A stretch of DNA of 23,342 bases from Bacteroidota bacterium (GTDB lineage Bacteria; Bacteroidota; Ignavibacteria; Palsa-1295), in the NCBI GenBank assembly GCA_025363505.1, contig JANYDV010000165.1, forward strand, positions 1-23,342. The letters run 5' to 3'. The stretch's first letter is position 1, and the number at the start of each line of letters is the position of its first letter. The notes under the pieces were generated by a model. That model saw nothing but the letters and a program-made list of their open reading frames with translations, was not told the origin of the DNA and did not search any database. The position numbers and the translations under genes are program-made. Below, one piece after another: positions 1 to 7,160 of this stretch.

Positions 1-984
1 CTCACGACTGTTTGGATCATCCATATTTGATGAAAAAATAATCCGTTTACCATTCGGAAAAAAGAAGGGACAAAAATTAGCTTTCCCGTTGTGGGTAACT
101 ACTTTTTTGTTCGTTCCATCGGCATTCATTACCATGATCTCCAGTTGTGAAGGTTTAATTAATCCTTCTTTTAGGAGCGAACGGTAGTTATCAAGGTCTT
201 TGCCCGTTGGTCTTGAAGCACGATATACAATTTGTTTGCCATCAAGAGAGTAAAATGCACCGCCGTCGTAGCCGGGCTCATTTGTTAATTGGATGATGTC
301 CTTGCCATCGAGGGTCATCGAATAGAGATCAACATCGCCGCCTCTGGTACTCGTAAAAATAATTCGATTGCCAGTTGGAGCGATGGTTGCTTCGGCATCG
401 TAATAATTTGTATCAACAGTCAAACGTCCGGTCGTCACACCATTAGTATCGGCAATAAAAATATCATAGGATTTATATAGGGGCCAAACGTAGCCTTTGG
501 TGTGATCAGGTTCCGGGGGACAGGCTTCGTTTGATTGGTGGGTCGAAGCATAGAGAATATGTTGGTTGTCAGGGTAATAGTACGAGCAGGTTGTTCTGCC
601 ATAACCGGTAGAAATGCGTTTGACATTCTTGCCGTCGAGCGTCATCGAAAAAATTTGGTCGCAATGTCCATCACCTCTGGCACGTGATTGAAACGTTATT
701 CGCTTGTCGTCGGGGCTAAGATAGGCTTCGGCATTTTCCCCTTCAACAGAAAGTTGTGTGATATTTCTGAGATGCTTTTCTTTTGATTCGATCATCGAAG
801 AAGGAATCGGTTTTGCACCCGGAAATTGCTTTTGTATATCGATACCTGAATTGTCGTTATTGCTCCGGAACGTAATGATATTAATCTTTGGGTCTTTTAA
901 CTCGTATGGTGGTTTTGAAGGCTGAGCTTCAAGATGGTCTATAGAGATGATTAAAATCAGGAAGCAATAAATAATTTGTCTCAT
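1..984 (-). CDS. Secreted PD40 (TolB-like) beta-propeller protein, C-terminus cut off by the window edge
   Basis: My own translation from the ATG at 984 stays open for 328 codons to base 1, so the stop lies outside the window. Residues 1-20 are a hydrophobic signal peptide ending in LEAQP. From about residue 75 there are PD40/WD40-like blades: AYLSPDDKRITFQS (87-100), ATIAPTGNRIIFTSTRGGD (199-217), YSLDGKQIVYRAS (245-257) and FFPNGKRIIFSS (308-319), with the phrase SMTLDGK repeated at 113-119 and 222-228. Such propellers are known from TolB and from secreted proteins, some fused to peptidase domains; the missing C-terminus would decide this. The start is 69 bp after the permease stop, so it could be a third operon gene or have its own promoter. 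The role is unknown; export to the periplasm or surface is inferred. Confidence 0.85.
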   Translation of the reverse strand, partial: MRQIIYCFLILIISIDHLEAQPSKPPYELKDPKINIITFRSNNDNSGIDIQKQFPGAKPIPSSMIESKEKHLRNITQLSVEGENAEAYLSPDDKRITFQSRARGDGHCDQIFSMTLDGKNVKRISTGYGRTTCSYYYPDNQHILYASTHQSNEACPPEPDHTKGYVWPLYKSYDIFIADTNGVTTGRLTVDTNYYDAEATIAPTGNRIIFTSTRGGDVDLYSMTLDGKDIIQLTNEPGYDGGAFYSLDGKQIVYRASRPTGKDLDNYRSLLKEGLIKPSQLEIMVMNADGTNKKVVTHNGKANFCPFFFPNGKRIIFSSNMDDPNSRE

Positions 985-1053
985 AACAATCAGTGTTTCT
1001 GTTCGACGGAATAAATAATAATCAAGAGTGAGTAAGTAAACTTTGCGTGTTTT

Positions 1054-1842
1054 TTAATGCGAAGTGGCAGGGGTTTGCTTGGTTGTAAGATTTATACATA
1101 AATGGTAAATCACGATACAACCGAAGAGCGCAAGCGCGATATAGGAAAAAACAGGAACTTGATCGTGCACGTAATCCACAAAATTTGCGAATGACTGTGA
1201 CGACGGTTCCGGCAGAAAACCGCCTTCGTATGCTTCGTGCAATGTATCAAAAAATAATTGTACGACGAAAATTAATAAAACGTAAGAAGATTGTTGAAGA
1301 AATTTTCCGATATTTACTTTGATTAATCCCTTGGACATCGCATAGGTCAGCCCGATAGCAAGGGCAATGCCTGCGATCATTGCTGAAACATACATTCCAC
1401 CGCCGATACCTTTGCCAAAAGCGAGTAATAGTAATACCATCTCGAAGCCTTCGCGAGTGATCATAAAAAATACAAACAGAAAGATACCGAGCATCGGCAA
1501 GAAACGGTTGCTCGATTCGTAGGAAGTAATGCGTGTTTCAATCTTATTCTTAATATGCTTGCCGGCTCGCATCATCCAGATGACCATCGTCAGAACGGCT
1601 AACATTGCTGAAAGATAGAGTATCAGTTCGACGCCATGGTTGTTGACTAAGGCAATCGTACCCAGCAAATATCCGCCGGCGATACAAGCCACAATCGCAC
1701 AACCAATACCCCAAATGGCAGCTCGGCGTAAGCGAAGATCACCACGTTTGTTGATCGCAATCATCACCGCCATCACAACAAGCGATGCTTCGATCGACTC
1801 TCGGAACGAGATGACAAACTGATTAAAAAGCTTTTCGAACAT
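1054..1842 (-). CDS. FTR1/EfeU-family iron permease
   Basis: A 262-residue polytopic membrane protein that probably moves iron across the inner membrane. The two family-defining R-E-x-x-E motifs are present: RESIE at 14-18 in the first helix and REGFE at 130-134 in a later helix. These glutamates bind iron in the FTR1/EfeU family. About seven hydrophobic segments are visible, and a short polar tail ends in KQTPATSH. A GTG at 1878 would add 12 residues and overlap fur by 14 bp. I prefer the ATG at 1842 because FTR1 proteins normally begin only a few residues before the first REXXE helix; this leaves a 22-bp gap after fur. No EfeO, EfeB or multicopper oxidase partner is visible. Co-transcription with fur suggests metal-dependent control. 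Confidence 0.9.
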   Translation of the reverse strand: MFEKLFNQFVISFRESIEASLVVMAVMIAINKRGDLRLRRAAIWGIGCAIVACIAGGYLLGTIALVNNHGVELILYLSAMLAVLTMVIWMMRAGKHIKNKIETRITSYESSNRFLPMLGIFLFVFFMITREGFEMVLLLLAFGKGIGGGMYVSAMIAGIALAIGLTYAMSKGLIKVNIGKFLQQSSYVLLIFVVQLFFDTLHEAYEGGFLPEPSSQSFANFVDYVHDQVPVFSYIALALFGCIVIYHLCINLTTKQTPATSH

Positions 1843-1864
1843 GATGTCAACTATAAAAAGGTAT

Positions 1865-2434
1865 TTACTGTCTATCACGCATTGCCGGATTCATTAGCGC
1901 CGTTTTTAGTTGACCGGCATATTCACAGTCAGCGATATTGGTTGCGCCATCGAGACATTGGCTGAAGACTTGAAAAGAATGATACAGCGGTTTGAAACCG
2001 TACGAAACACAAATCTCGTTTTGTAATTTAACAACTCGAGCATTATCAAACTCGATGATCTTATTGCAGGTCGTGCAAATTAAATGATCATGGTCGGGGC
2101 GGTCAACGGTCTTTTCATATTGTGCATGCCCTTGCGAAAAACGGTAACGCGAGACGAGACCACACTCGTGAAGCAAGTTCAGGGTTTTATAAACGGTTGC
2201 CCGCGAAACTTTTGACCCGTTATTTTTAAGATTGATAAAAAGATTATCTGCATCAAAATGGTCATCCCAAGCCATCACAGCATCGAGCACTTCAAAGCGC
2301 TCAGGGGTGATGCGATACTGCCCATCGCGCAAGAACTTGGTAAACGTTTCTTTGGGATCGCTCTCGACGACTGTAGTAACCGCTTTCGGGCTTTTGAGCG
2401 ACTTTGGGGTAGTGGTAGTTGTGTCTTTAGTCAT
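1865..2434 (-). CDS. Fur-family metal-responsive transcriptional repressor
   Basis: A 189-residue regulator. After a Thr/Ser/Lys-rich N-terminal extension of about 28 residues comes the Fur winged helix (RITPERFEVLDAV at 41-53; recognition helix VSRATVYKTLNLLHE at 76-90), then the dimerization and metal domain with HDHLICTTC (115-123) and YHSFQVFSQC (151-160). C120/C123 is the usual first half of the structural zinc site. The second cysteine pair is widely spaced (C160 and C170), unlike the usual close pair. Fur proteins bind a divalent metal and repress uptake genes; the iron permease 22 bp downstream makes Fe the likely metal, but PerR, Zur or Mur specificity cannot be excluded. The ATG at 2434 is preceded by a 19-bp inverted repeat, consistent with autoregulation. 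Confidence 0.92.
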   Translation of the reverse strand: MTKDTTTTTPKSLKSPKAVTTVVESDPKETFTKFLRDGQYRITPERFEVLDAVMAWDDHFDADNLFINLKNNGSKVSRATVYKTLNLLHECGLVSRYRFSQGHAQYEKTVDRPDHDHLICTTCNKIIEFDNARVVKLQNEICVSYGFKPLYHSFQVFSQCLDGATNIADCEYAGQLKTALMNPAMRDRQ

Positions 2435-2438
2435 TGTT

Positions 2439-2457
2439 ATTAAGACTGAGTCTAAAT
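2439..2457. promoter_or_regulatory. Candidate Fur-type operator (9-1-9 inverted repeat)
   Basis: The sequence is ATTAAGACTGAGTCTAAAT. The arms ATTAAGACT and AGTCTAAAT match at 8 of 9 positions around a single central base at 2448. It ends 4 bp upstream of the fur ATG. Fur boxes are classically 19-bp 9-1-9 inverted repeats, so geometry and position fit an autoregulatory site. The base sequence differs from the E. coli consensus, so binding is inferred. Confidence 0.6.
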
Positions 2458-2620
2458 ACGAAAAAATAGCCAGTATAGTTTCATATTCTCACATTTTGAC
2501 CTTAGAGGGAGCCAACCATATTTCGGATTTCAATAAATGATAGAGCCACCAAGACAAGGTAACCTCAACTTCGGACGGCATAAGCATTAGGAATATTTTG
2601 ACAAATATGCTATGGGCACC

Positions 2621-2651
2621 TTGACAAACGGCAAATAAATTTGTATTTTTG
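2621..2651 (+). promoter_or_regulatory. Strong candidate promoter facing into the gene-free stretch
   Basis: TTGACA at 2621-2626 is followed after 17 bp by TATTTT at 2644-2649, a good sigma-70-like match. The same bases also fit the Bacteroidota pattern, TTG at 2621 and TATTTTTG (TAnnTTTG) at 2644-2651 separated by 20 bp. Transcription would start near 2658, more than 500 nt before the next plus-strand gene at 3192. Activity is inferred. Confidence 0.45.
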
Positions 2652-2783
2652 TAGGAAGCTGGGTTTGGAGGTTTGGTATAGAGTCGGGAAGGGTAGTGAG
2701 AAGTTTTGTTAGGAGATTGGTAACTATAAACCACTAAAAATCAATAAAATAGGGTGGCGCGTGTAAATAATAATTTTATGTAA

Positions 2784-2805
2784 TTGAATGTCAGTTGAAT
2801 GGCAG
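2784..2805. repeat. Tandem 11-bp direct repeat, TTGAATGnCAG
   Basis: Two adjacent units, TTGAATGTCAG (2784-2794) and TTGAATGGCAG (2795-2805), differ at one base. A partial third copy, TTGAATGTC, lies at 2939-2947. They could be protein-binding sites or chance; no function is assigned. Confidence 0.45.
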
Positions 2806-2880
2806 TGATCTACTTCAAGTCTGAAGCCACTGTATAATTATCTGACAAATATTCACATCACTTCCATAACCTATCCAATT

Positions 2881-2909
2881 GTCATGCCCGCATAGGCGTG
2901 AATCCATTG
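2881..2909. repeat. Degraded REP-like palindrome
   Basis: The stretch begins GTCATGCCCGCATAGGCG and continues into GAATCCATT. It resembles the common dispersed bacterial palindrome of the form GTCATtCCCGC...GCGGGaATCCA, recalled from general knowledge, with several pairing positions lost. Only one copy was noticed in this window. Confidence 0.35.
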
Positions 2910-3088
2910 GGTGCTTCAACTAAGATACCACCTTCCACTTGAATGTCGCGAGTCAATTATATTGTGTTCTGTTATTATGTTGATTAATAATGAAGTTAAG
3001 TGTCGTCCGAGGAGGCAAAGTTGTCAGAAATTAGGTTGATTTCTGTCGAGATTATAGCTCCCAAATAGGGCTTTCTTGATTAATCTGA

Positions 3089-3096
3089 TATTTTTG
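3089..3096 (+). promoter_or_regulatory. Candidate Bacteroidota-type -7 element before the choice-of-anchor gene
   Basis: TATTTTTG matches TAnnTTTG exactly and lies 95 bp before the ATG at 3192. No good -33 TTTG is present at the expected spacing, and this 6-base pattern is frequent by chance, so support is limited. Confidence 0.3.
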
Positions 3097-3191
3097 TGGC
3101 TTGGTTGTAACTTTCGTTTGTATATTGCATTATATAGTTGAGCTTGTCGAATTACAAGCACCAGAGTTTATCACTAATTAACGATAACCCT

Positions 3192-4973
3192 ATGATACGC
3201 AACTTGTTACATAGCTTTCTCATGTTTACACTTGCTTTCGTCTTTGCTGCATTGAGCACAAATACCTCGAAAGCATCGTGCGGATTGGCGTTTTCAACCG
3301 ATGACAGTCAATGGACATTCTCGGCAGAAGCGTCACACGAAACGACACGTTACCTCACTGTAACGAATACTTCTGATGGCGACATTACTTTTGTAACTCG
3401 TTTGGAAGGTTCGGAAGCTTTTACAGTTAGTCCTGCTCATGGCACACTTCACAAAGGTGACACTGCCATTGTGACAATTACTTTCAAGCCCGGTGCAAAT
3501 ACAACTGGTACATTAACAAGTACACTGACTGTAGGAATTGATGGGACCGATTGCCATAAGGTAATGAAGCTATCGGGCACTGTCAAAACTAGCAATAGCG
3601 GCGGTGGGGATCATATCGATAGCCTCCTTGCTGATCCGGGCACATTCTCATTTGGTGCCGTTGCAGCTGGTACCACTGTTTGTAAAACAGTACACGTTGT
3701 CAATAAAAACTCAGTAGCGATTGTTATTTCGAGCTGGCATATCTGCGATAACGGCTTATTCACTGCTACGTCCGATATTGCACTTCCTTTTACCATTGCT
3801 GCAGGCGCTTCAACGACATTTACGATCTGCTTTACTCCTGATTCGATTCATAAAGAAGCAAGCTGTTCATTAACGATAAATTACTCTATCCCTTCTAAGC
3901 AATTGGATGGTAAAGTATTAACTGTCGGATTTAGTGGTGCCCTCAAAGCCTCTAGTAATGGTGGCGGCGACCATCCAACGACTTGCTTGAAGATCGAACA
4001 GGGCGATGGTTTCCATGATGGTATCGTTCTCGGCGCAAGTGCTGATCGCACATTGACATTGATCAATAATACCGGTGCTTCGATCACCGTCACATCCGAT
4101 AGTCTTGGTTGCGAAGATCAACGCGCCTTCTCGTTGACGGCTCAGTTGCCGATAACGATCGCTGCTCATAGCACTGCGACATTTAGTTATACATTTACTC
4201 CGTTCGCTCGTTCGAATGGCGAAGTCCAAAGTACGTTTAACGCTTGTTTGTACTTAACCGCAAATGGCGATAGTATGAAGTGCGACGGACATTATGTTGT
4301 TGGTAAGCTTATCGGTTACTCACACCATGACAATGATGTGCATACTGATGATACAACTGCTCGTCCGTTGTTCCCGACCGAGAAGCGTACACTTGCAATT
4401 GAATCAAACGGTAAAAATCCGACAAAGACGTTCACATTCACAAATAATTTGACCGTTGATGCAACCGTGAAGAGTATCACTCTCCAGACAGGACAGTTCT
4501 TTGCAATTCAGAGCACGAACCCTACCCCAACGCCATTCGTACTTCATCCGAATGATGTCTTGACGGTAACGCTCGTCTATACAGCAACAGACAATCTTGT
4601 TCATCATGATAAGCTTATCATTGATGCTGACCATGCACTTCTCGCAAACGAATTTGATGTTCAGGGTGTGAAAGCCGCTACATCAAGTGTTCGTAATGCA
4701 GTGCCTGCAGGTGTCGAGATCATCGTCACACCAAACCCGATGACGACAAGCTTAACAGCTAATCTAGCCGGTGTACGTTCGGCAACTGTTGAAGTCTATG
4801 ACATCCTTGGTGCAAAGATGTTCAGCACATCAGTTACAAACCAATGGATTTGGAATGCAACAACGACCAACGGAGCACACATTGCTGCCGGTTCGTATAT
4901 CGTCCGCTTCAGCGGCATAACCAATGATGGTGTAGCATTTGTTACTTCGAAACAAGTAATTGTAGCAAACTAA
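3192..4973 (+). CDS. Secreted choice-of-anchor (ASPM/Hydin-like) protein with T9SS-type C-terminal tail
   Basis: A 593-residue exported protein. The ATG at 3192 is preferred to an upstream TTG at 3138 because it puts the signal peptide (MIRNLLHSFLMFTLAFVFAA, about residues 1-28) at the N-terminus. About four immunoglobulin-like choice-of-anchor D domains follow, with the hallmark pattern 'F...V..G......V.......(S)...I..' and phrases such as 'TVTITFKPG', 'TFTICFTPDS' and 'TFSYTFTP' closing strands. The first two junctions carry near-identical linkers ending in SGGGDH and NGGGDH. The last 80 or so residues (TPNPMTTSL...YDILGAK...AGSYIVRF...SKQVIVAN) form a Por-secretion/FlgD-like tail typical of type IX cargo. 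It is probably a surface or secreted adhesive/structural protein; no catalytic motif is visible. Confidence 0.85.
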   Translation: MIRNLLHSFLMFTLAFVFAALSTNTSKASCGLAFSTDDSQWTFSAEASHETTRYLTVTNTSDGDITFVTRLEGSEAFTVSPAHGTLHKGDTAIVTITFKPGANTTGTLTSTLTVGIDGTDCHKVMKLSGTVKTSNSGGGDHIDSLLADPGTFSFGAVAAGTTVCKTVHVVNKNSVAIVISSWHICDNGLFTATSDIALPFTIAAGASTTFTICFTPDSIHKEASCSLTINYSIPSKQLDGKVLTVGFSGALKASSNGGGDHPTTCLKIEQGDGFHDGIVLGASADRTLTLINNTGASITVTSDSLGCEDQRAFSLTAQLPITIAAHSTATFSYTFTPFARSNGEVQSTFNACLYLTANGDSMKCDGHYVVGKLIGYSHHDNDVHTDDTTARPLFPTEKRTLAIESNGKNPTKTFTFTNNLTVDATVKSITLQTGQFFAIQSTNPTPTPFVLHPNDVLTVTLVYTATDNLVHHDKLIIDADHALLANEFDVQGVKAATSSVRNAVPAGVEIIVTPNPMTTSLTANLAGVRSATVEVYDILGAKMFSTSVTNQWIWNATTTNGAHIAAGSYIVRFSGITNDGVAFVTSKQVIVAN

Positions 4974-4990
4974 AGAATCATCATCCCACA

Positions 4991-5024
4991 AAAAAAGCCG
5001 CGGCACTTGTGCCGCGGCTTTTTT
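4991..5024. terminator. Bidirectional Rho-independent terminator
   Basis: Arms GCCGCGGCAC (4997-5006) and GTGCCGCGGC (5009-5018) are perfect complements, flanked by A6 on the left and T6 on the right. It lies between convergent genes ending at 4973 and 5045, so it can serve both strands. Confidence 0.92.
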
Positions 5025-5044
5025 ATCGGTAATACTGACAAGTC

Positions 5045-5944
5045 TTACTGTAATCCAAAGATACAAGTTGCGATCATTCTTGCTCCCAAACGGCTGGTTC
5101 GGCTATCAACATCAAACAGAGGATTGACTTCTACAATATCAAAGCCCATCAATTGACCGGATTTTGCCGCAATCAAACATATTTCTAAGGCTTCGTCTGC
5201 GCTGAAGCCGATCGGTGACGGGGCACTGCAGCCCGGAGCATCAGCTGAACGAATTGAATCAATATCAAACGAAAGGTAGCACTTGCCAATCTGCTCAAGA
5301 GACTCGTTCAAAGTAGTCTCGACATTCTTGCTACGAATAGTATCATAGAAGAGGACAGATGCGCCTTGGTCAGTTGTCCAATCACAATGTTCTTTCGCAG
5401 CAGAAAATGGTTGGATGCCAAACTCGACAAACCGAGTTGGATCGATAATTTCTTCTTCGATCAACAGCCTGAAACTACTGCCGGAGTGGTGAAGATTATT
5501 TTTTTTCGGACGAACGTCAAGATGAGCATCGATATTTATTAACCCGAGTTGCTGATTCTGAGACTGATGAATACCTTTTACTACGGGATAAGTAATATCG
5601 TGACCGCCGCCAATAGAGATAACAAAACATCCACGTGACGAATAGTCTAATGCGGTTGCTGTTGCAGTTTTATGGATTTCTTCAAGTGTTTTACCGGCAA
5701 TATTTCCGTGATCAAATATCTTGACAGTGGAAATATCACGTTGTTGTTCTTTGCCGGAAAATGGTGTTAGTTTTTTTAGATACTTCCGAATTTCATCCGG
5801 TGCTTGTGCCGCTCCGACCCTCCCGCCATTGCGGAGGATGCCTTCGTCGGTCGGTACCCCGATGATAACAATATCACCGGACGATGCAGATGCAGTATCG
5901 GTAGCAATGAGATCGCCGATACGAATATCGGGCGAATTACTCAT
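5045..5944 (-). CDS. Ureohydrolase, formimidoylglutamase (HutG)-like
   Basis: A 299-residue arginase/agmatinase-fold enzyme. The binuclear Mn site is complete: GGGHD (H115), IDAHLD (D139, H141, D143) and SFDIDS (D227, D229), followed by the HutG-like block SADAPGCSAPSPIGF (233-247) and VEVNP (271-275). HutG hydrolyses N-formimidoyl-L-glutamate to glutamate and formamide in histidine breakdown; agmatinase or another guanidino-acid hydrolase is the alternative. Other starts exist at 5956 (ATG) and 5959 (TTG), but the ATG at 5944 overlaps the permease stop as ATGAGTAA, a typical coupling arrangement. No other hut gene is nearby; the gene is instead the last of an export operon, and that link is unexplained. 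Confidence 0.85.
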   Translation of the reverse strand: MSNSPDIRIGDLIATDTASASSGDIVIIGVPTDEGILRNGGRVGAAQAPDEIRKYLKKLTPFSGKEQQRDISTVKIFDHGNIAGKTLEEIHKTATATALDYSSRGCFVISIGGGHDITYPVVKGIHQSQNQQLGLINIDAHLDVRPKKNNLHHSGSSFRLLIEEEIIDPTRFVEFGIQPFSAAKEHCDWTTDQGASVLFYDTIRSKNVETTLNESLEQIGKCYLSFDIDSIRSADAPGCSAPSPIGFSADEALEICLIAAKSGQLMGFDIVEVNPLFDVDSRTSRLGARMIATCIFGLQ

Positions 5945-7160
5945 ATCGAAGTGCATCAACGGGATTGAGCTTCGCCGCTTTTTGGGCAGGGTAGTATCCG
6001 AAGAAAACGCCTACCAATGCGGCGGCTCCGAAGGCAAGACCTGTTGCAAGCGGCGAGATAGTTAATGTCCAGCCATTACTTGCAGAAATAATTGCGCTCA
6101 TTACATACCCAACACCAAGACCGAGAATACCACCAACAAGTGAAAGCGTCATTGCTTCGGTTAAGAACTGTACAAGTATGTCAGCACGTTTTGCGCCAAG
6201 GGATTTTCGAATTCCGATTTCTCGTGTACGTTCGGTGACGGTCACGAGCATAATATTCATAATGCCGATACCTCCAACGAGTAATGAAATGATCGCGGCG
6301 TTGCGGAGAAGACTCGTTAACGTATTTGCATTTTGATCGGCTGCTGCGGCGAGATCTAATTGCGAACGTACATTGAAATCATCAGCTTCGCTCGGCAAGA
6401 GTTTATGTTGGGTGCGAATTGTCTGACCGACTTCCTGTATCGCCGCTTGGGTTTCTTCTGCGCTACTTGCGCTTGCAACGATTGTATTGAGCCAGGTGAT
6501 CCCAAGAATTTTCTTTTGTACGGTGGTTAGCGGAGCAAGAATAATATCATCCTGATCGATACCAAAAGAATTAAATCCTTTTCCTTCCATTATACCGATG
6601 ACCTTAAATGGAAGTTTTTTGATTCGAATTGTAGCCCCAACCGGAGATCGACCGTCGGGGAAAAGATTATCTGCAACAGTTTTACCAAGAAGGCAAACAT
6701 TGGATTGATGCATCAGGTCATTAGCGGTAAAGTTTGATCCATCTGTCAACTTCCAATTGCGAACAATAACGTAATCGGGATTTGTGCCATTGACACGTGT
6801 AGACCAGTTTTGTCCGCCGGCGACAATCTGCGCAGAAGCAGTAGCAATAGGAGCAACGGCGGTAATCAACGAAGAGCGTCGTATAGCATCTGCATCAGTT
6901 TCGACTAATTTATTTGATGTGCCGGCACCAAAACTTACGCCACCACCGAACGTTGAGCCGGGAAAGACCGTCAAGACATTCGTGCCAAGTGATGCAATCT
7001 GGTCAGTAACCGCTTTTTTTGCGCCTTGTCCGATCGCGGTCATGGTGATCACAGCAGCGACACCAATGATAATGCCAAGCATTGTAAGAACTGCTCGAAC
7101 TTTATTATTGACGAGTGACTCAAATGCCATCGATACCGATGAAAAGAAATTTTTGAACAT
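5937..7160 (-). CDS. MacB/FtsX-type ABC transporter permease
   Basis: A 407-residue inner-membrane permease. The N-terminus has the MacB_PCD layout: cytoplasmic lead MFKNFFSSVSMAFESLVNNK, then a helix at about 23-43 (VLTMLGIIIGVAAVITMTAI), then a large periplasmic domain. Three C-terminal helices carry the FtsX signature with TERTREIGIRKSLGAKR, about residues 310-327, between the first two. No Walker A or ABC signature is present, so it needs a separate ATPase. The ATG at 7160 shares one base with the stop of the adaptor gene (TAATG), and the gene's own stop overlaps the ureohydrolase start, so the three genes form one translationally coupled unit. The likely role is export of a small molecule or lipid with the HlyD-type partner; the substrate is unknown. 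Confidence 0.92.
   Translation of the reverse strand: MFKNFFSSVSMAFESLVNNKVRAVLTMLGIIIGVAAVITMTAIGQGAKKAVTDQIASLGTNVLTVFPGSTFGGGVSFGAGTSNKLVETDADAIRRSSLITAVAPIATASAQIVAGGQNWSTRVNGTNPDYVIVRNWKLTDGSNFTANDLMHQSNVCLLGKTVADNLFPDGRSPVGATIRIKKLPFKVIGIMEGKGFNSFGIDQDDIILAPLTTVQKKILGITWLNTIVASASSAEETQAAIQEVGQTIRTQHKLLPSEADDFNVRSQLDLAAAADQNANTLTSLLRNAAIISLLVGGIGIMNIMLVTVTERTREIGIRKSLGAKRADILVQFLTEAMTLSLVGGILGLGVGYVMSAIISASNGWTLTISPLATGLAFGAAALVGVFFGYYPAQKAAKLNPVDALRYE

Larger units (their letters stand above)
2435..3191. other. 757-bp stretch without a recognisable protein gene
   Basis: This region lies between divergent fur and the choice-of-anchor protein gene. Read in six frames it gives only short frames that resemble no protein. 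It holds the Fur-type inverted repeat (2439-2457), a promoter candidate (2621-2651) with an upstream copy of TTGACAAA at 2598-2605, a tandem 11-bp repeat (2784-2805), a small hairpin CTTCA-AGTC-TGAAG (2813-2826), a degraded REP-like palindrome (2881-2909) and an exact TAnnTTTG element at 3089-3096. A long leader, a small RNA or decayed DNA are all possible. Confidence 0.6.

Noticed and set aside
2232..2540. Plus-strand frame overlapping the start of fur
   Set aside because: It lies largely antisense to the conserved Fur winged-helix region and its translation resembles no protein.
2489..2734. 81-codon minus-strand frame in the gene-free stretch
   Set aside because: It has biased composition, no recognisable domain, and it runs across the fur upstream region and through the promoter candidate.
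2784..2947. CRISPR array or replication iterons
   Set aside because: There are only two adjacent 11-bp units and one partial copy, with no spacers of regular length, no cas gene and no replication protein gene.
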